From assembly GCA_011055585.1 (NCBI GenBank), contig DRGT01000143.1, positions 1 through 25,909 on the forward strand: DNA of 25,909 nt. The letters are read 5' to 3'. The number at the start of each line of letters is the position of its first letter. The stretch's first letter is position 1. This stretch comes from Candidatus Nitrosopumilus sp. Its GTDB lineage: Archaea > Thermoproteota > Nitrososphaeria > Nitrososphaerales > Nitrosopumilaceae. The position numbers and the translations under genes were made by a program. Positions 7,941 through 13,908 of the stretch are shown one piece after another. Under the pieces are notes generated by a model that ran no database searches, was not told the DNA's origin, and saw only the letters and a list, made by a program, of their open reading frames with translations.

Positions 7941-8353
7941 TTCTGAATCCTCTTAAGTTCGGTTGAAATTTTTACTACAGCTTCAACTGCCCTTTCAGCA
8001 ACTGGTCTTATTCTAGCATAGGCATGTCTTTCCTGCATCCCAGGACCACTAATTCCAAATGAAACTGGTTTTTGATATTTTACAGATAATTCAGTTAATT
8101 TGTTTGCAGCCGAATGAGCAATCACTTCATCATGTTTTGTTTGACCTTTAATTATTGCACCAAGTGTTACAACAGCATCAACATCTTTTTTCTGCAACAA
8201 TGTATCAACCAAAATTGGCATATCAAATACTCCAGGAACTTTACAGGTGTATTTTACATCTAGTTTTAGTAATTTTGCTTTTTCTTGAGCAACTGAAAGC
8301 ATCCTAGATGTCACTTCCTCGTTAAATTCCGAAGCCACTATTGCTATATTCAA
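7937..8353 (-). CDS. ribH: 6,7-dimethyl-8-ribityllumazine synthase
   Basis: A 138-residue lumazine synthase. Landmarks are the N-terminal IAIVASEFNEEV substrate loop, KVPGVFDMPILV, and LGAIIKGQTKHDEVIAHSAA, where the His of KHDEV is the expected catalytic base. It condenses 5-amino-6-ribitylaminouracil with 3,4-dihydroxy-2-butanone 4-phosphate. The GAIIKGQTKHDEV segment separates it from the paralogous archaeal pentameric riboflavin synthase. The start is TTG at 8353, two bases after the ribB stop; AAGGTG inside the ribB tail (GCTAAGGTGCAT) is a suitable Shine-Dalgarno sequence. Confidence 0.95.
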   Translation of the reverse strand: MNIAIVASEFNEEVTSRMLSVAQEKAKLLKLDVKYTCKVPGVFDMPILVDTLLQKKDVDAVVTLGAIIKGQTKHDEVIAHSAANKLTELSVKYQKPVSFGISGPGMQERHAYARIRPVAERAVEAVVKISTELKRIQK

Positions 8354-8355
8354 AA

Positions 8356-9030
8356 TTAATGCACCTTAGCGTATTCAATTAGTTCTTTGCCATCAATAAG
8401 TGGGATGGCATTTTGTTTTGCGTATTTTTGTGCTTTTTCAAAAGACAGTGCTGAATATGTCTCAGCATCCATCATTTCACAAATAGCAGTAACGGGGGTA
8501 AGTTCAGCTACTTGTGCTAAATAAACTGACATTTCTGTATGACCTTGCCTATTTGCAAGTAAACCCTTTGAAGCTATCAACATTGGAACATGCCCAGGAG
8601 TCTTAAATGATGAGACAAACTTGTTTCTTTTATTTTCAATTTTGTATAGATTTGCCATTTCTCTAATTGTTAGAGCTCTATCTTGGTCCGTAATTCCTGT
8701 GTATGTTCGATAGTGGTTTATTGAGATTGAAAAAGTTGGGTGATCACCATATGGTGCAAGACCCATAATCATTTCTTTGGAATGAGAATCAAATGAATCT
8801 GAATTTGAAAGAATATCATGCATGTATTCTAGGCCAAGATTTTGTCCAAATGAATTATCAATAGCAAGACAAAGCAATCCTCCCGCATGTTGACGCATTC
8901 TTGCTACATGTTCTGGTGTAATGAATTCAGCTGCAACAACCATATCAATTTCATTTTCTCGTCCTTCAGAATCATGGAGTAAAATAAATTCTCCACGTTT
9001 TAGAGATGCAATTGCAGATTCTAGAGACAT
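8356..9030 (-). CDS. ribB: 3,4-dihydroxy-2-butanone 4-phosphate synthase
   Basis: A 224-residue RibB that makes 3,4-dihydroxy-2-butanone 4-phosphate from ribulose 5-phosphate. Key motifs are HDSEGRENEIDMVVAAEF, MRQHAGGLLCLAI, FKTPGHVPML and RQGHTEMSVYLAQ. The frame stays open upstream to 9087, but I place the start at the ATG at 9030 (MSLESAIASLKRGEF) because a TATA box, TTTATAAT at 9060-9053, lies 26 bases ahead, the spacing of a leaderless archaeal promoter; the extra 19 residues would cross that box. It is a single-domain protein without a GTP cyclohydrolase II fusion. Confidence 0.94.
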   Translation of the reverse strand: MSLESAIASLKRGEFILLHDSEGRENEIDMVVAAEFITPEHVARMRQHAGGLLCLAIDNSFGQNLGLEYMHDILSNSDSFDSHSKEMIMGLAPYGDHPTFSISINHYRTYTGITDQDRALTIREMANLYKIENKRNKFVSSFKTPGHVPMLIASKGLLANRQGHTEMSVYLAQVAELTPVTAICEMMDAETYSALSFEKAQKYAKQNAIPLIDGKELIEYAKVH

Positions 9031-9052
9031 GAGAGAAATTGTCGAAATTCTA

Positions 9053-9060
9053 ATTATAAA
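9053..9060 (-). promoter_or_regulatory. TATA box of leaderless ribB promoter
   Basis: TTTATAAT on the minus strand, centred 26-27 bases before the ribB ATG at 9030. This spacing predicts transcription starting at or next to the A of the ATG, so ribB and the genes after it form a transcription unit separate from ribE. Confidence 0.6.
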
Positions 9061-9108
9061 GTTTACTAAAAAACGGGTTGTTACCAATAAAGTGGTAAGT
9101 TTTTAGGT

Positions 9109-9693
9109 TTATTTTAGAATATATTTTCCTAAAATATCGGTTTCAATATTAACTTTGTCGCCAAGTTTTTTTGTTTTAAAATTTGTAACTTGAATCGTAT
9201 GTGGAATAAAAGAAACTGAAACAAGATTTTTTTTGACCTCTACAACAGTAAGGCTGATTCCATCAATTGCAATAGAACCTTTTTTCACAATGTATTTTGC
9301 TAATTTTTTTGGAACTTCAAACCAAACTTGAACCTCTTTTGGTTTTTTTAGAATTTTTTTTATGATTCCAACTCCATCTACGTGTCCTAAAACAAAATGT
9401 CCCTCTAATCTATCCCCCGCCTTTAAGCTTCGTTCAATATTTACAATACTACCAATTTTTAGATTTCCAAGATCTGTTTTCTTTGTAGTTTCATCAATCA
9501 TTTCGAATTGTCCTAGATGCTTTGATAGTTTTGTTACTGTTAGACAAACACCATTTAGGGCCACGCTTTGACCCATTTTCAATCCTTTAGCTTGTTTACC
9601 TAAATCTACTGTCATTTGGATAGCACTTCGATTTTTGGTGTTTTTTGTGATGTTTTTTACCTTACCCGTACCTACTACAATTCCTGTAAACAT
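9109..9693 (-). CDS. ribE: Riboflavin synthase, bacterial-type (two lumazine-binding domains)
   Basis: A 194-residue riboflavin synthase of the trimeric alpha-subunit family. It starts with the hallmark MFTGIVVGTGKV and has two lumazine-binding barrels: the first contains SVALNGVCLTVTKL, the second GDRLEGHFVLGHVDGVGII and IAIDGISLTVVEV. It dismutates two 6,7-dimethyl-8-ribityllumazine molecules to riboflavin. Many euryarchaea use an unrelated pentameric enzyme instead, so this is the bacterial/eukaryotic-type solution. It is 78 bases upstream of ribB on the same strand, and ribB seems to have its own promoter. Confidence 0.95.
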   Translation of the reverse strand: MFTGIVVGTGKVKNITKNTKNRSAIQMTVDLGKQAKGLKMGQSVALNGVCLTVTKLSKHLGQFEMIDETTKKTDLGNLKIGSIVNIERSLKAGDRLEGHFVLGHVDGVGIIKKILKKPKEVQVWFEVPKKLAKYIVKKGSIAIDGISLTVVEVKKNLVSVSFIPHTIQVTNFKTKKLGDKVNIETDILGKYILK

Positions 9694-9744
9694 TACTTTA
9701 ATATCGAAATTTTCTTTGTTATTTGAATTTTAAGATTGAAAATT

Positions 9745-10314
9745 CTAGTATGGAGTGCCTTTTTCTCTTTGATTTTTGAAGGCTTCAACATACCATTCAA
9801 ACTCATCTAAAAATCGATTGGCTCTTTTATCGTAACTTTCATCTACTAACTTTCCATCATCATCAAAGACGTTTGTTACTTTTGAGATTGAAAGTAATGA
9901 AGAGATTGCTGGTGCACCAAGTTCTGCAAAAATCTGTCTTAGATGATTTCCAGCAAGACTTCCACCAAATCCACCAACAGAATATGAAACTATGGCAGAT
10001 GGTTTGAAAAAATATTCTTCAAGAAAATAATCTAAAGTGTTTACCATTGCAGGAGATGGGCTATGATTATACTCTGGAGTTACAGGTAGATACCCATCTG
10101 CGTTTTTTATTGCTGATTGAAGGTCTTTGAGATTCTGTGGGGGATTTTCCATTTCTTTGTACATCCTATCTAATAGAGGTAGATTTAGCTTCATAGGATC
10201 AACAAAAGTCACCTCATGTCCACGTTCCTTTAGTTTTTGTTCCATCCATCTTGCAACTTTGATTCCATTTCTATCGCGTCTAACAGAACCCACAATTAGA
10301 ACAATTTTTGCCAT
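9745..10314 (-). CDS. NADPH-dependent FMN reductase family protein
   Basis: A 189-residue flavodoxin-fold oxidoreductase. The N-terminus KIVLIVGSVRRDRNGIKVARW is the phosphate-binding loop for FMN, followed by PLLDRMYKEM, VTPEYNHSPSPAMVNTLDY (the flavin-ring contact of the family) and SYSVGGFGGSLAGNHLRQIF. Such proteins reduce FMN, quinones, azo compounds or metals with NAD(P)H. It lies directly upstream of the riboflavin genes on the same strand, but whether it is co-regulated with them is unknown. Length is typical of the family. Confidence 0.88.
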   Translation of the reverse strand: MAKIVLIVGSVRRDRNGIKVARWMEQKLKERGHEVTFVDPMKLNLPLLDRMYKEMENPPQNLKDLQSAIKNADGYLPVTPEYNHSPSPAMVNTLDYFLEEYFFKPSAIVSYSVGGFGGSLAGNHLRQIFAELGAPAISSLLSISKVTNVFDDDGKLVDESYDKRANRFLDEFEWYVEAFKNQREKGTPY

Positions 10315-10408
10315 TGTTATGCCGTTTTTGATTTATGAATTACTTAAACTTGGATCCTAGATCTCAATAATTCCTATCGTAATTTAAAAAAAGGGAAAAA
10401 GGAACTAC

Positions 10409-10687
10409 CTATACTCTTCTTGCTCTAGCAAGAGCCATTTTATAGGCAGTCTTTCTTTTGCCTGCTGAACGCATAGCAATTCTGAGTGCTCTTCTTGCAC
10501 TTTTGATTTTGTTTTGTGCTTTTTTGAGTTCAGCTCTTCGTTTATTGGCTGATCTTAGTGCAATTCTCTTAGCACCACCAGACTTTTGGCGTTTCTTACC
10601 GCCACTTCGGCGTTTACCGCCTTTTCGTCTAGATCCTTTTCGTCTAGAACCACCTGAACGTCTTTTAGCACGTCTACGTTTTGCCAT
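10409..10687 (-). CDS. Highly basic H1-like protein of unknown function
   Basis: A 92-residue protein with 41 Lys/Arg and one acidic residue. Residues 1-37 are a low-complexity Arg/Lys/Gly/Ser tail (RRSGGSRRKGSRRKGGKRR pattern). Residues 38-92 look like a long amphipathic basic helix or helix pair with Ala/Leu/Ile spacing (ELKKAQNKIKSARRALRIAM). It most resembles nucleic-acid-binding histone H1-like or Hc1-like proteins; it is not a ribosomal protein I recognise. A TTTTAT element (around 10714) lies about 27 bases before the ATG, which suggests a leaderless message. Confidence 0.7.
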   Translation of the reverse strand: MAKRRRAKRRSGGSRRKGSRRKGGKRRSGGKKRQKSGGAKRIALRSANKRRAELKKAQNKIKSARRALRIAMRSAGKRKTAYKMALARARRV

Positions 10688-10820
10688 TAATGCAGCAAAT
10701 TTTTTATTTCATAAAAGTACTGCAAGTACAATTTTTTTTGCAATTAGTCAAAAGACTCTAGGGTAATTTGACATGTTTTTATAATTTTCCTATGAGTTGT
10801 TCTATGTTTATTCGTAAAAA

Positions 10821-11900
10821 TTAGCCAATCCTACCTTTTAAGATAATTTTTTCTGTTGTTTCAGAGGGACTAGTACGATCTAAATATCGTATCTCATACC
10901 AATCACCAATGTGCATTGTTTCTCCGTCAATAGTTCTTGGAATCTCAATCTTTACTTCAAAAACATTAGAGTTTGGACCGGTTTCAATTAAAAATCCTGA
11001 ATTTGCTCTAAAAAGTGGATTAGCTAGTGTGGTTCTTATTCCACCCTCAGCTCTAAACTCTAAAGCGCTTAATGGAATTTTGTTTTCATCTTTTGAATCA
11101 GTGTTTGCGTCTGGTTCGTAAAGTCTTAAGGTAAATTCATGTCCTATCCTGCTACCACCACCAGCTGTTTCGATTTTAGCAAATGTGCTTGTGAGGGCTA
11201 CGGATTGTTCTATGACTTGTTTTTCTCCAGCATGATCTGACTCGTCTAAATATCTCACTAAAATAATGTCATCTTGTTGCAAAGGTTTGCCATCTATAGT
11301 TGCAGGAAGATTGATTGCTAGAAAAAATTTGCCAGAGTTTGGTTCTGTTTCAACCATTTCTGATGGAACATCTACCAGGACACCATTCACCAATACTTCA
11401 ATCAAACCTTCTGTTGAAATTACATCTACTCCGTTAGGACTTGTGTTTAGATCTTGATCATTTACATAAAAATTCAAAATTGTTCTTGAGGTAGCAGGAA
11501 TTGTTTCAAGAGTTTGTGGTGCTTGAGTTATTTTAGTTCCAGAATCTAAGCGGATTACATTAATTTTAATGAGGTATTCAATGCTTTTAGTAAATTCATT
11601 ATCAGAAATAATTCCATCAGACCACCAACGAGCATTAGTTTTAATCCAATCTGGGATAATTGATTGAACATTTTCTTGTGTTTCAGTTTGTGGAACTTGA
11701 ATAATTCCTTCCTTTATCATAAATTCAATTCCTAATACAAAATCAGAGTCATCTATCTGTCCTGTTGCCCACCATCCTGCATTGCTTCTCACCCAGTCTG
11801 GAATAGAAACTTCTGCTTGCGATTCAGTTGGTAATGAAAAAGCAGTGAGAAAAAATACAATGAATAGTGCTAACCACCAATGCTTACTCATAATTTTCAT
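10821..11900 (-). CDS. Exported protein with two IPDW/NAxWW repeats and beta domains
   Basis: A 359-residue secreted or surface protein. Residues 1-29 are a signal peptide (WWLALFIVFFLTAFSLP core; probable cleavage after SQA at 29). Two copies of a roughly 40-residue repeat follow: IPDWVRSNAGWWATGQIDDS (from 33) and IPDWIKTNARWWSDGIISDN (from about 85), each ending in G/S-I-x-Y/F-L/M-I-K-x-x-I-I. Such repeats are common in thaumarchaeal exported proteins. The C-terminal two thirds hold two related beta-rich modules, each with a TIDG...D...V/E-I-RYLD pattern (ATIDGKPLQQDDIILVRYLD and RTIDGETMHIGDWYEIRYLD). The ATG at 11891 is an alternative start. Function is unknown. Confidence 0.85.
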   Translation of the reverse strand: MKIMSKHWWLALFIVFFLTAFSLPTESQAEVSIPDWVRSNAGWWATGQIDDSDFVLGIEFMIKEGIIQVPQTETQENVQSIIPDWIKTNARWWSDGIISDNEFTKSIEYLIKINVIRLDSGTKITQAPQTLETIPATSRTILNFYVNDQDLNTSPNGVDVISTEGLIEVLVNGVLVDVPSEMVETEPNSGKFFLAINLPATIDGKPLQQDDIILVRYLDESDHAGEKQVIEQSVALTSTFAKIETAGGGSRIGHEFTLRLYEPDANTDSKDENKIPLSALEFRAEGGIRTTLANPLFRANSGFLIETGPNSNVFEVKIEIPRTIDGETMHIGDWYEIRYLDRTSPSETTEKIILKGRIG

Positions 11901-11952
11901 AATTTTATTTTATACATTTAATCTCTTTTCCAAAACCCAATTTGTGACTAGA

Positions 11953-12219
11953 TTAGAAGGTAAAAGCGTCTTTTAGCATCATTGCAAGCTCACTTCGTGT
12001 GTTATCTTTATCGAGGGTAAACTTGAGATTTTCTAATAATGTTTCAACTATTGTACATTGATTTTTTGAGAATTGATAATAACATTCTAAAACCTCTTCA
12101 AAAGTATTAGAACGCTCATATCTCTCCCAAAAACTATCTGACATTACCTCATAATTTATAAGAAATTGTCTAATTGGTTCTTGAACATTTGGGGAAGTAT
12201 TGTGTTCAAGTAGTTTCAA
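11953..12219 (-). CDS. Hypothetical helical protein, start uncertain
   Basis: An 88-residue, acidic, helical protein that I do not recognise (EPIRQFLINYEVMSDSFWERYERSNTFEEVLECYYQFSKN). The only usual start codon is TTG at 12219, and it has no Shine-Dalgarno sequence or correctly spaced TATA box. The frame stays open upstream past 12312 and reads like protein just before the TTG (HEAKLEKKLEHLL), but contains no ATG, GTG or further TTG. A TATACTATA element at 12300-12288 could drive the gene. Either the TTG is used with a leader, a rare start is used, or the gene is 5'-damaged. Confidence 0.55.
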   Translation of the reverse strand: MKLLEHNTSPNVQEPIRQFLINYEVMSDSFWERYERSNTFEEVLECYYQFSKNQCTIVETLLENLKFTLDKDNTRSELAMMLKDAFTF

Positions 12220-12312
12220 TAGTAAATGTTCTAGTTTTTTTTCTAATTTTGCTTCATGAATTGCTTGATAGACACTTGTTGATACGATAGTATAGTATAC
12301 ACATAATGAAAT

Positions 12313-12319
12313 AAAAAAA
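12313..12319 (-). terminator. Oligo-T tract downstream of candidate RNA
   Basis: Seven consecutive T on the minus strand, 16 bases after the end of the structured RNA candidate. It would serve as its archaeal oligo-T terminator and separates it from the small gene at 12219. Confidence 0.4.
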
Positions 12320-12334
12320 TTAATCGAGATAGAA

Positions 12335-12464
12335 GACGAGGAATTATACTCTATTCGTGGAGGATTCTACGGATAGAGCGTTTGTACGATTTTTTTCTGG
12401 GCTCTCCCAGATTTTTTACCTTGGATCGCACTTTGATGATAGTTTCCTATCGTTTTTCCTCGTC
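12335..12464 (-). ncRNA. Candidate structured non-coding RNA
   Basis: About 130 bases closed by a perfect 9-bp helix: GACGAGGAA at 12335-12343 and TTCCTCGTC at 12456-12464 are reverse complements. Inside are a hairpin at 12438-12451 (5 bp, GAAA tetraloop on the minus strand), a helix between 12425-12431 and 12384-12390 (7 bp with one G-U on the minus strand) enclosing a 6-bp hairpin at 12396-12411, and a hairpin at 12349-12378 (10 positions, one A-C mismatch on the minus strand). Minus is favoured because the plus strand has oligo-T runs inside, a TATA-like box lies 24 bases before 12464, and an oligo-T tract follows. It is not recognisable as 5S, SRP or RNase P RNA. Confidence 0.55.
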
Positions 12465-12483
12465 CATATTTGTAAGACAAAAT

Positions 12484-12492
12484 AATATTTAA
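12484..12492 (-). promoter_or_regulatory. TATA-like box for candidate RNA
   Basis: TTAAATATT on the minus strand, centred 24 bases before the 5' end of the closing helix at 12464, close to the usual archaeal box-to-start distance. It supports minus-strand transcription of the RNA candidate. Confidence 0.4.
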
Positions 12493-12506
12493 GCTAATTT
12501 AAAAAA

Positions 12507-12518
12507 AACTGATCAGTT
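12507..12518. promoter_or_regulatory. 12-bp perfect palindrome (AACTGATCAGTT), possible operator
   Basis: A perfect 12-base palindrome in the region between the minus-strand RNA candidate and the plus-strand Lrp-type gene, about 45 bases upstream of the latter's TATA box. Its GATC core and AACTGATC half match one of the sites ahead of the putative ribonucleotide-reductase regulator (23124-23131). Operator role is inferred. Confidence 0.35.
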
Positions 12519-12559
12519 GTTTGACTTAATATAGTAAAAATGAATAAATTTTAAGATTA

Positions 12560-12608
12560 TTTATAATTCTCTTCATATATGATGCATATATCCACTAGAT
12601 AATGGAGG
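12560..12608 (+). promoter_or_regulatory. Promoter and strong ribosome-binding site of Lrp-type gene
   Basis: TATA box TTTATAATT at 12560-12568, then an AT-rich imperfect palindrome (CATATATGATGCATATATC, around 12574-12592) at the predicted transcription start, then GGAGG at 12604-12608 seven bases before the ATG at 12616. The palindrome over the start region could be an autoregulatory operator, as is common for Lrp-family genes. Confidence 0.5.
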
Positions 12609-12615
12609 GGATTTA

Positions 12616-12855
12616 ATGCCAGAGGCGTATGTTTTGATCAATTGTGATTTGGGTTCTGAAGAATCTGTCATTGAAGAGCTAAAACATGTAGATACTGTAA
12701 AAGAGGTTCATGGAACTTTTGGCGCATATGATATTGTAGCCAAAGTGACATCAGATAAACCAGAAACTCTTAGAGAATCAATTACTTGGCAAATAAGAAA
12801 AATCAACAATGTGAGATCAACATTAACTCTAATGGGAATAGAAGGACAAAATTAG
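12616..12855 (+). CDS. Stand-alone Lrp/AsnC ligand-binding (RAM) domain protein
   Basis: A 79-residue protein consisting only of the RAM effector-binding domain of Lrp/AsnC regulators: AYVLINCDLGSEESVIEELK (first strand and helix), EVHGTFGAYDIVAKV (the G-x-x-D ligand-interface loop) and a final strand STLTLMGI. The usual N-terminal helix-turn-helix is absent. Such stand-alone domains form ring oligomers that bind amino acids and may modulate full-length Lrp proteins. It has a strong GGAGG ribosome-binding site and is followed 13 bases later by a small zinc-ribbon gene in the same direction. Confidence 0.9.
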   Translation: MPEAYVLINCDLGSEESVIEELKHVDTVKEVHGTFGAYDIVAKVTSDKPETLRESITWQIRKINNVRSTLTLMGIEGQN

Positions 12856-12868
12856 AATGGTGATTTGA

Positions 12869-13039
12869 ATGGACAGTTTTGATGCAAAACAAATCAAGTG
12901 TAAACAATGTGGTAAAGTAATTGGAATGGTTGAGCATGATGCAGAAATTGTTTTTCCAAGATGTGGAAATTGTGCAAATCCATTACCAGAAGGTGATGAT
13001 ATACTATATACATTTAATAAAGTTGCAAATTCACAATAA
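12869..13039 (+). CDS. Small zinc-ribbon protein
   Basis: A 56-residue protein. Two CxxC pairs, CKQC at residues 11-14 and CGNC at 32-35, with a hydrophobic strand pair between them, make a rubredoxin-like or zinc-ribbon knuckle. The rest is acidic (PEGDDILYTFN). The ATG is preceded by GGTGAT four bases away, a good Shine-Dalgarno sequence, 13 bases after the RAM-domain gene, so the two are probably an operon. The role is unknown; it may bind nucleic acid or a protein partner. An oligo-T tract right after the stop probably terminates this transcript against the convergent gene. Confidence 0.75.
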   Translation: MDSFDAKQIKCKQCGKVIGMVEHDAEIVFPRCGNCANPLPEGDDILYTFNKVANSQ

Positions 13040-13043
13040 TTTT

Positions 13044-13901
13044 TTATTTTTTAGCAATCTCTAAAAGTGCTTTGGCTCTTTTGTAATGCACTTCGTCAAT
13101 CATTTTTCCTTCTACAACAGTAGCACCTTTTCCTTTTTTTGAGGATTTTAGATAAACTTTACAAACTTTTTTTGCCCATTCAATTTCGGTTTTGTTTGGA
13201 TGAAAACTCTTATGAGTTACTGAAATTTGATCAGGATGAATAATTGTTTTTCCTGAATATCCTAGCTCTTTTCCAATCTCACAATCATTTTTCAGTCCTT
13301 TTTCATCTTTGATGTCCTGCCAAATTGCATCGAGTGCTAAAACACCTGCTGCTCTTGCATCAACTGGAATTTTTGCTCTAGCGTATTTTGCACCTTCTGG
13401 TTGTTTTGTATATTCAATTCCCATATCGTTAAGTAAATCAAATACACCAAAAACTAAAGCAGATACACGTTTTGAGCAAGAAGCAATATCATATGCATTG
13501 ACGACTCCTTCTGAAGATTCTATGGATGGCATTAGTTCAATTGGCTTTAATTTTCTCTTTTTTTCAAGGCTAAAAATAGCCTTTTCAATTTTTTTCAGCT
13601 CTTTTGCATTGTTAACTTTTGGAATTACTATTCCATCTATTCCATTCTGAACTATTTCTTGAAGGTCTGCTGGAATCTTGCCTGAAATAGGAGAGTTTGT
13701 TCGAGCGTATACCGATGGTGAGTATTTTTTTCGTTCTTTTAGGGCTTTTTTTATCAGATTTCTGGCCTTTTTCTTTTCATTATCTGGAACAGAATCTTCT
13801 AAATCAAAACAAACAATATCAGCAGGTAAGGATTTTGCTTTTTCTAAAAAGCGAGGATTATTTCCTGGGACAAAAATTAGACTACGATAAAGCTTTGTCA
13901 T
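13044..13901 (-). CDS. HpcH/HpaI aldolase/citrate lyase beta-like (CitE-type) protein
   Basis: A 285-residue CitE/malyl-CoA lyase-like TIM-barrel enzyme. Motifs include YRSLIFVPGNNPRFLEKA, VCFDLEDSVPDNEK (Mg/CoA region), YARTNSP, LMPSIESSEGVVNAYDIA (metal-binding Glu), FGVFDLLNDMGI (metal-binding Asp) and KTIIHPDQISVTH. Such proteins cleave or form malyl-CoA, citramalyl-CoA or related beta-hydroxyacyl-CoA thioesters with a divalent metal. There is no citrate lyase alpha or gamma subunit nearby, so a free-standing acyl-CoA lyase is more likely than a citrate lyase subunit. It follows the MDR dehydrogenase by 7 bases, so they probably share a pathway. The exact substrate is not determinable here. 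Confidence 0.88.
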   Translation of the reverse strand: MTKLYRSLIFVPGNNPRFLEKAKSLPADIVCFDLEDSVPDNEKKKARNLIKKALKERKKYSPSVYARTNSPISGKIPADLQEIVQNGIDGIVIPKVNNAKELKKIEKAIFSLEKKRKLKPIELMPSIESSEGVVNAYDIASCSKRVSALVFGVFDLLNDMGIEYTKQPEGAKYARAKIPVDARAAGVLALDAIWQDIKDEKGLKNDCEIGKELGYSGKTIIHPDQISVTHKSFHPNKTEIEWAKKVCKVYLKSSKKGKGATVVEGKMIDEVHYKRAKALLEIAKK

Positions 13902-13908
13902 TAAATGA

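Noticed and set aside
8356..9087. Longer ribB start at 9087
   Set aside because: The extra 19 residues are hydrophobic and unlike RibB, and they span the TATA box of the leaderless promoter at 9053-9060.
10458..10766. Plus-strand 102-residue hydrophobic reading frame opposite the basic protein
   Set aside because: It is the antisense shadow of an Arg/Lys-rich gene. Its Leu/Pro/Ala runs are simply the complement of Arg codons, and it has no start signals.
12335..12464. Terminal inverted repeats of a miniature mobile element
   Set aside because: The 9-bp inverted ends could be read this way, but there is no flanking target duplication, and the interior has several nested helices more typical of RNA.
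12335..12464. RNase P RNA or 5S rRNA
   Set aside because: The GACGAGGAAA start recalls the RNase P conserved region, but the later conserved ACAGAAA-type segment is absent and the length is too short. The 5S GAAC loop and helix pattern are also absent.
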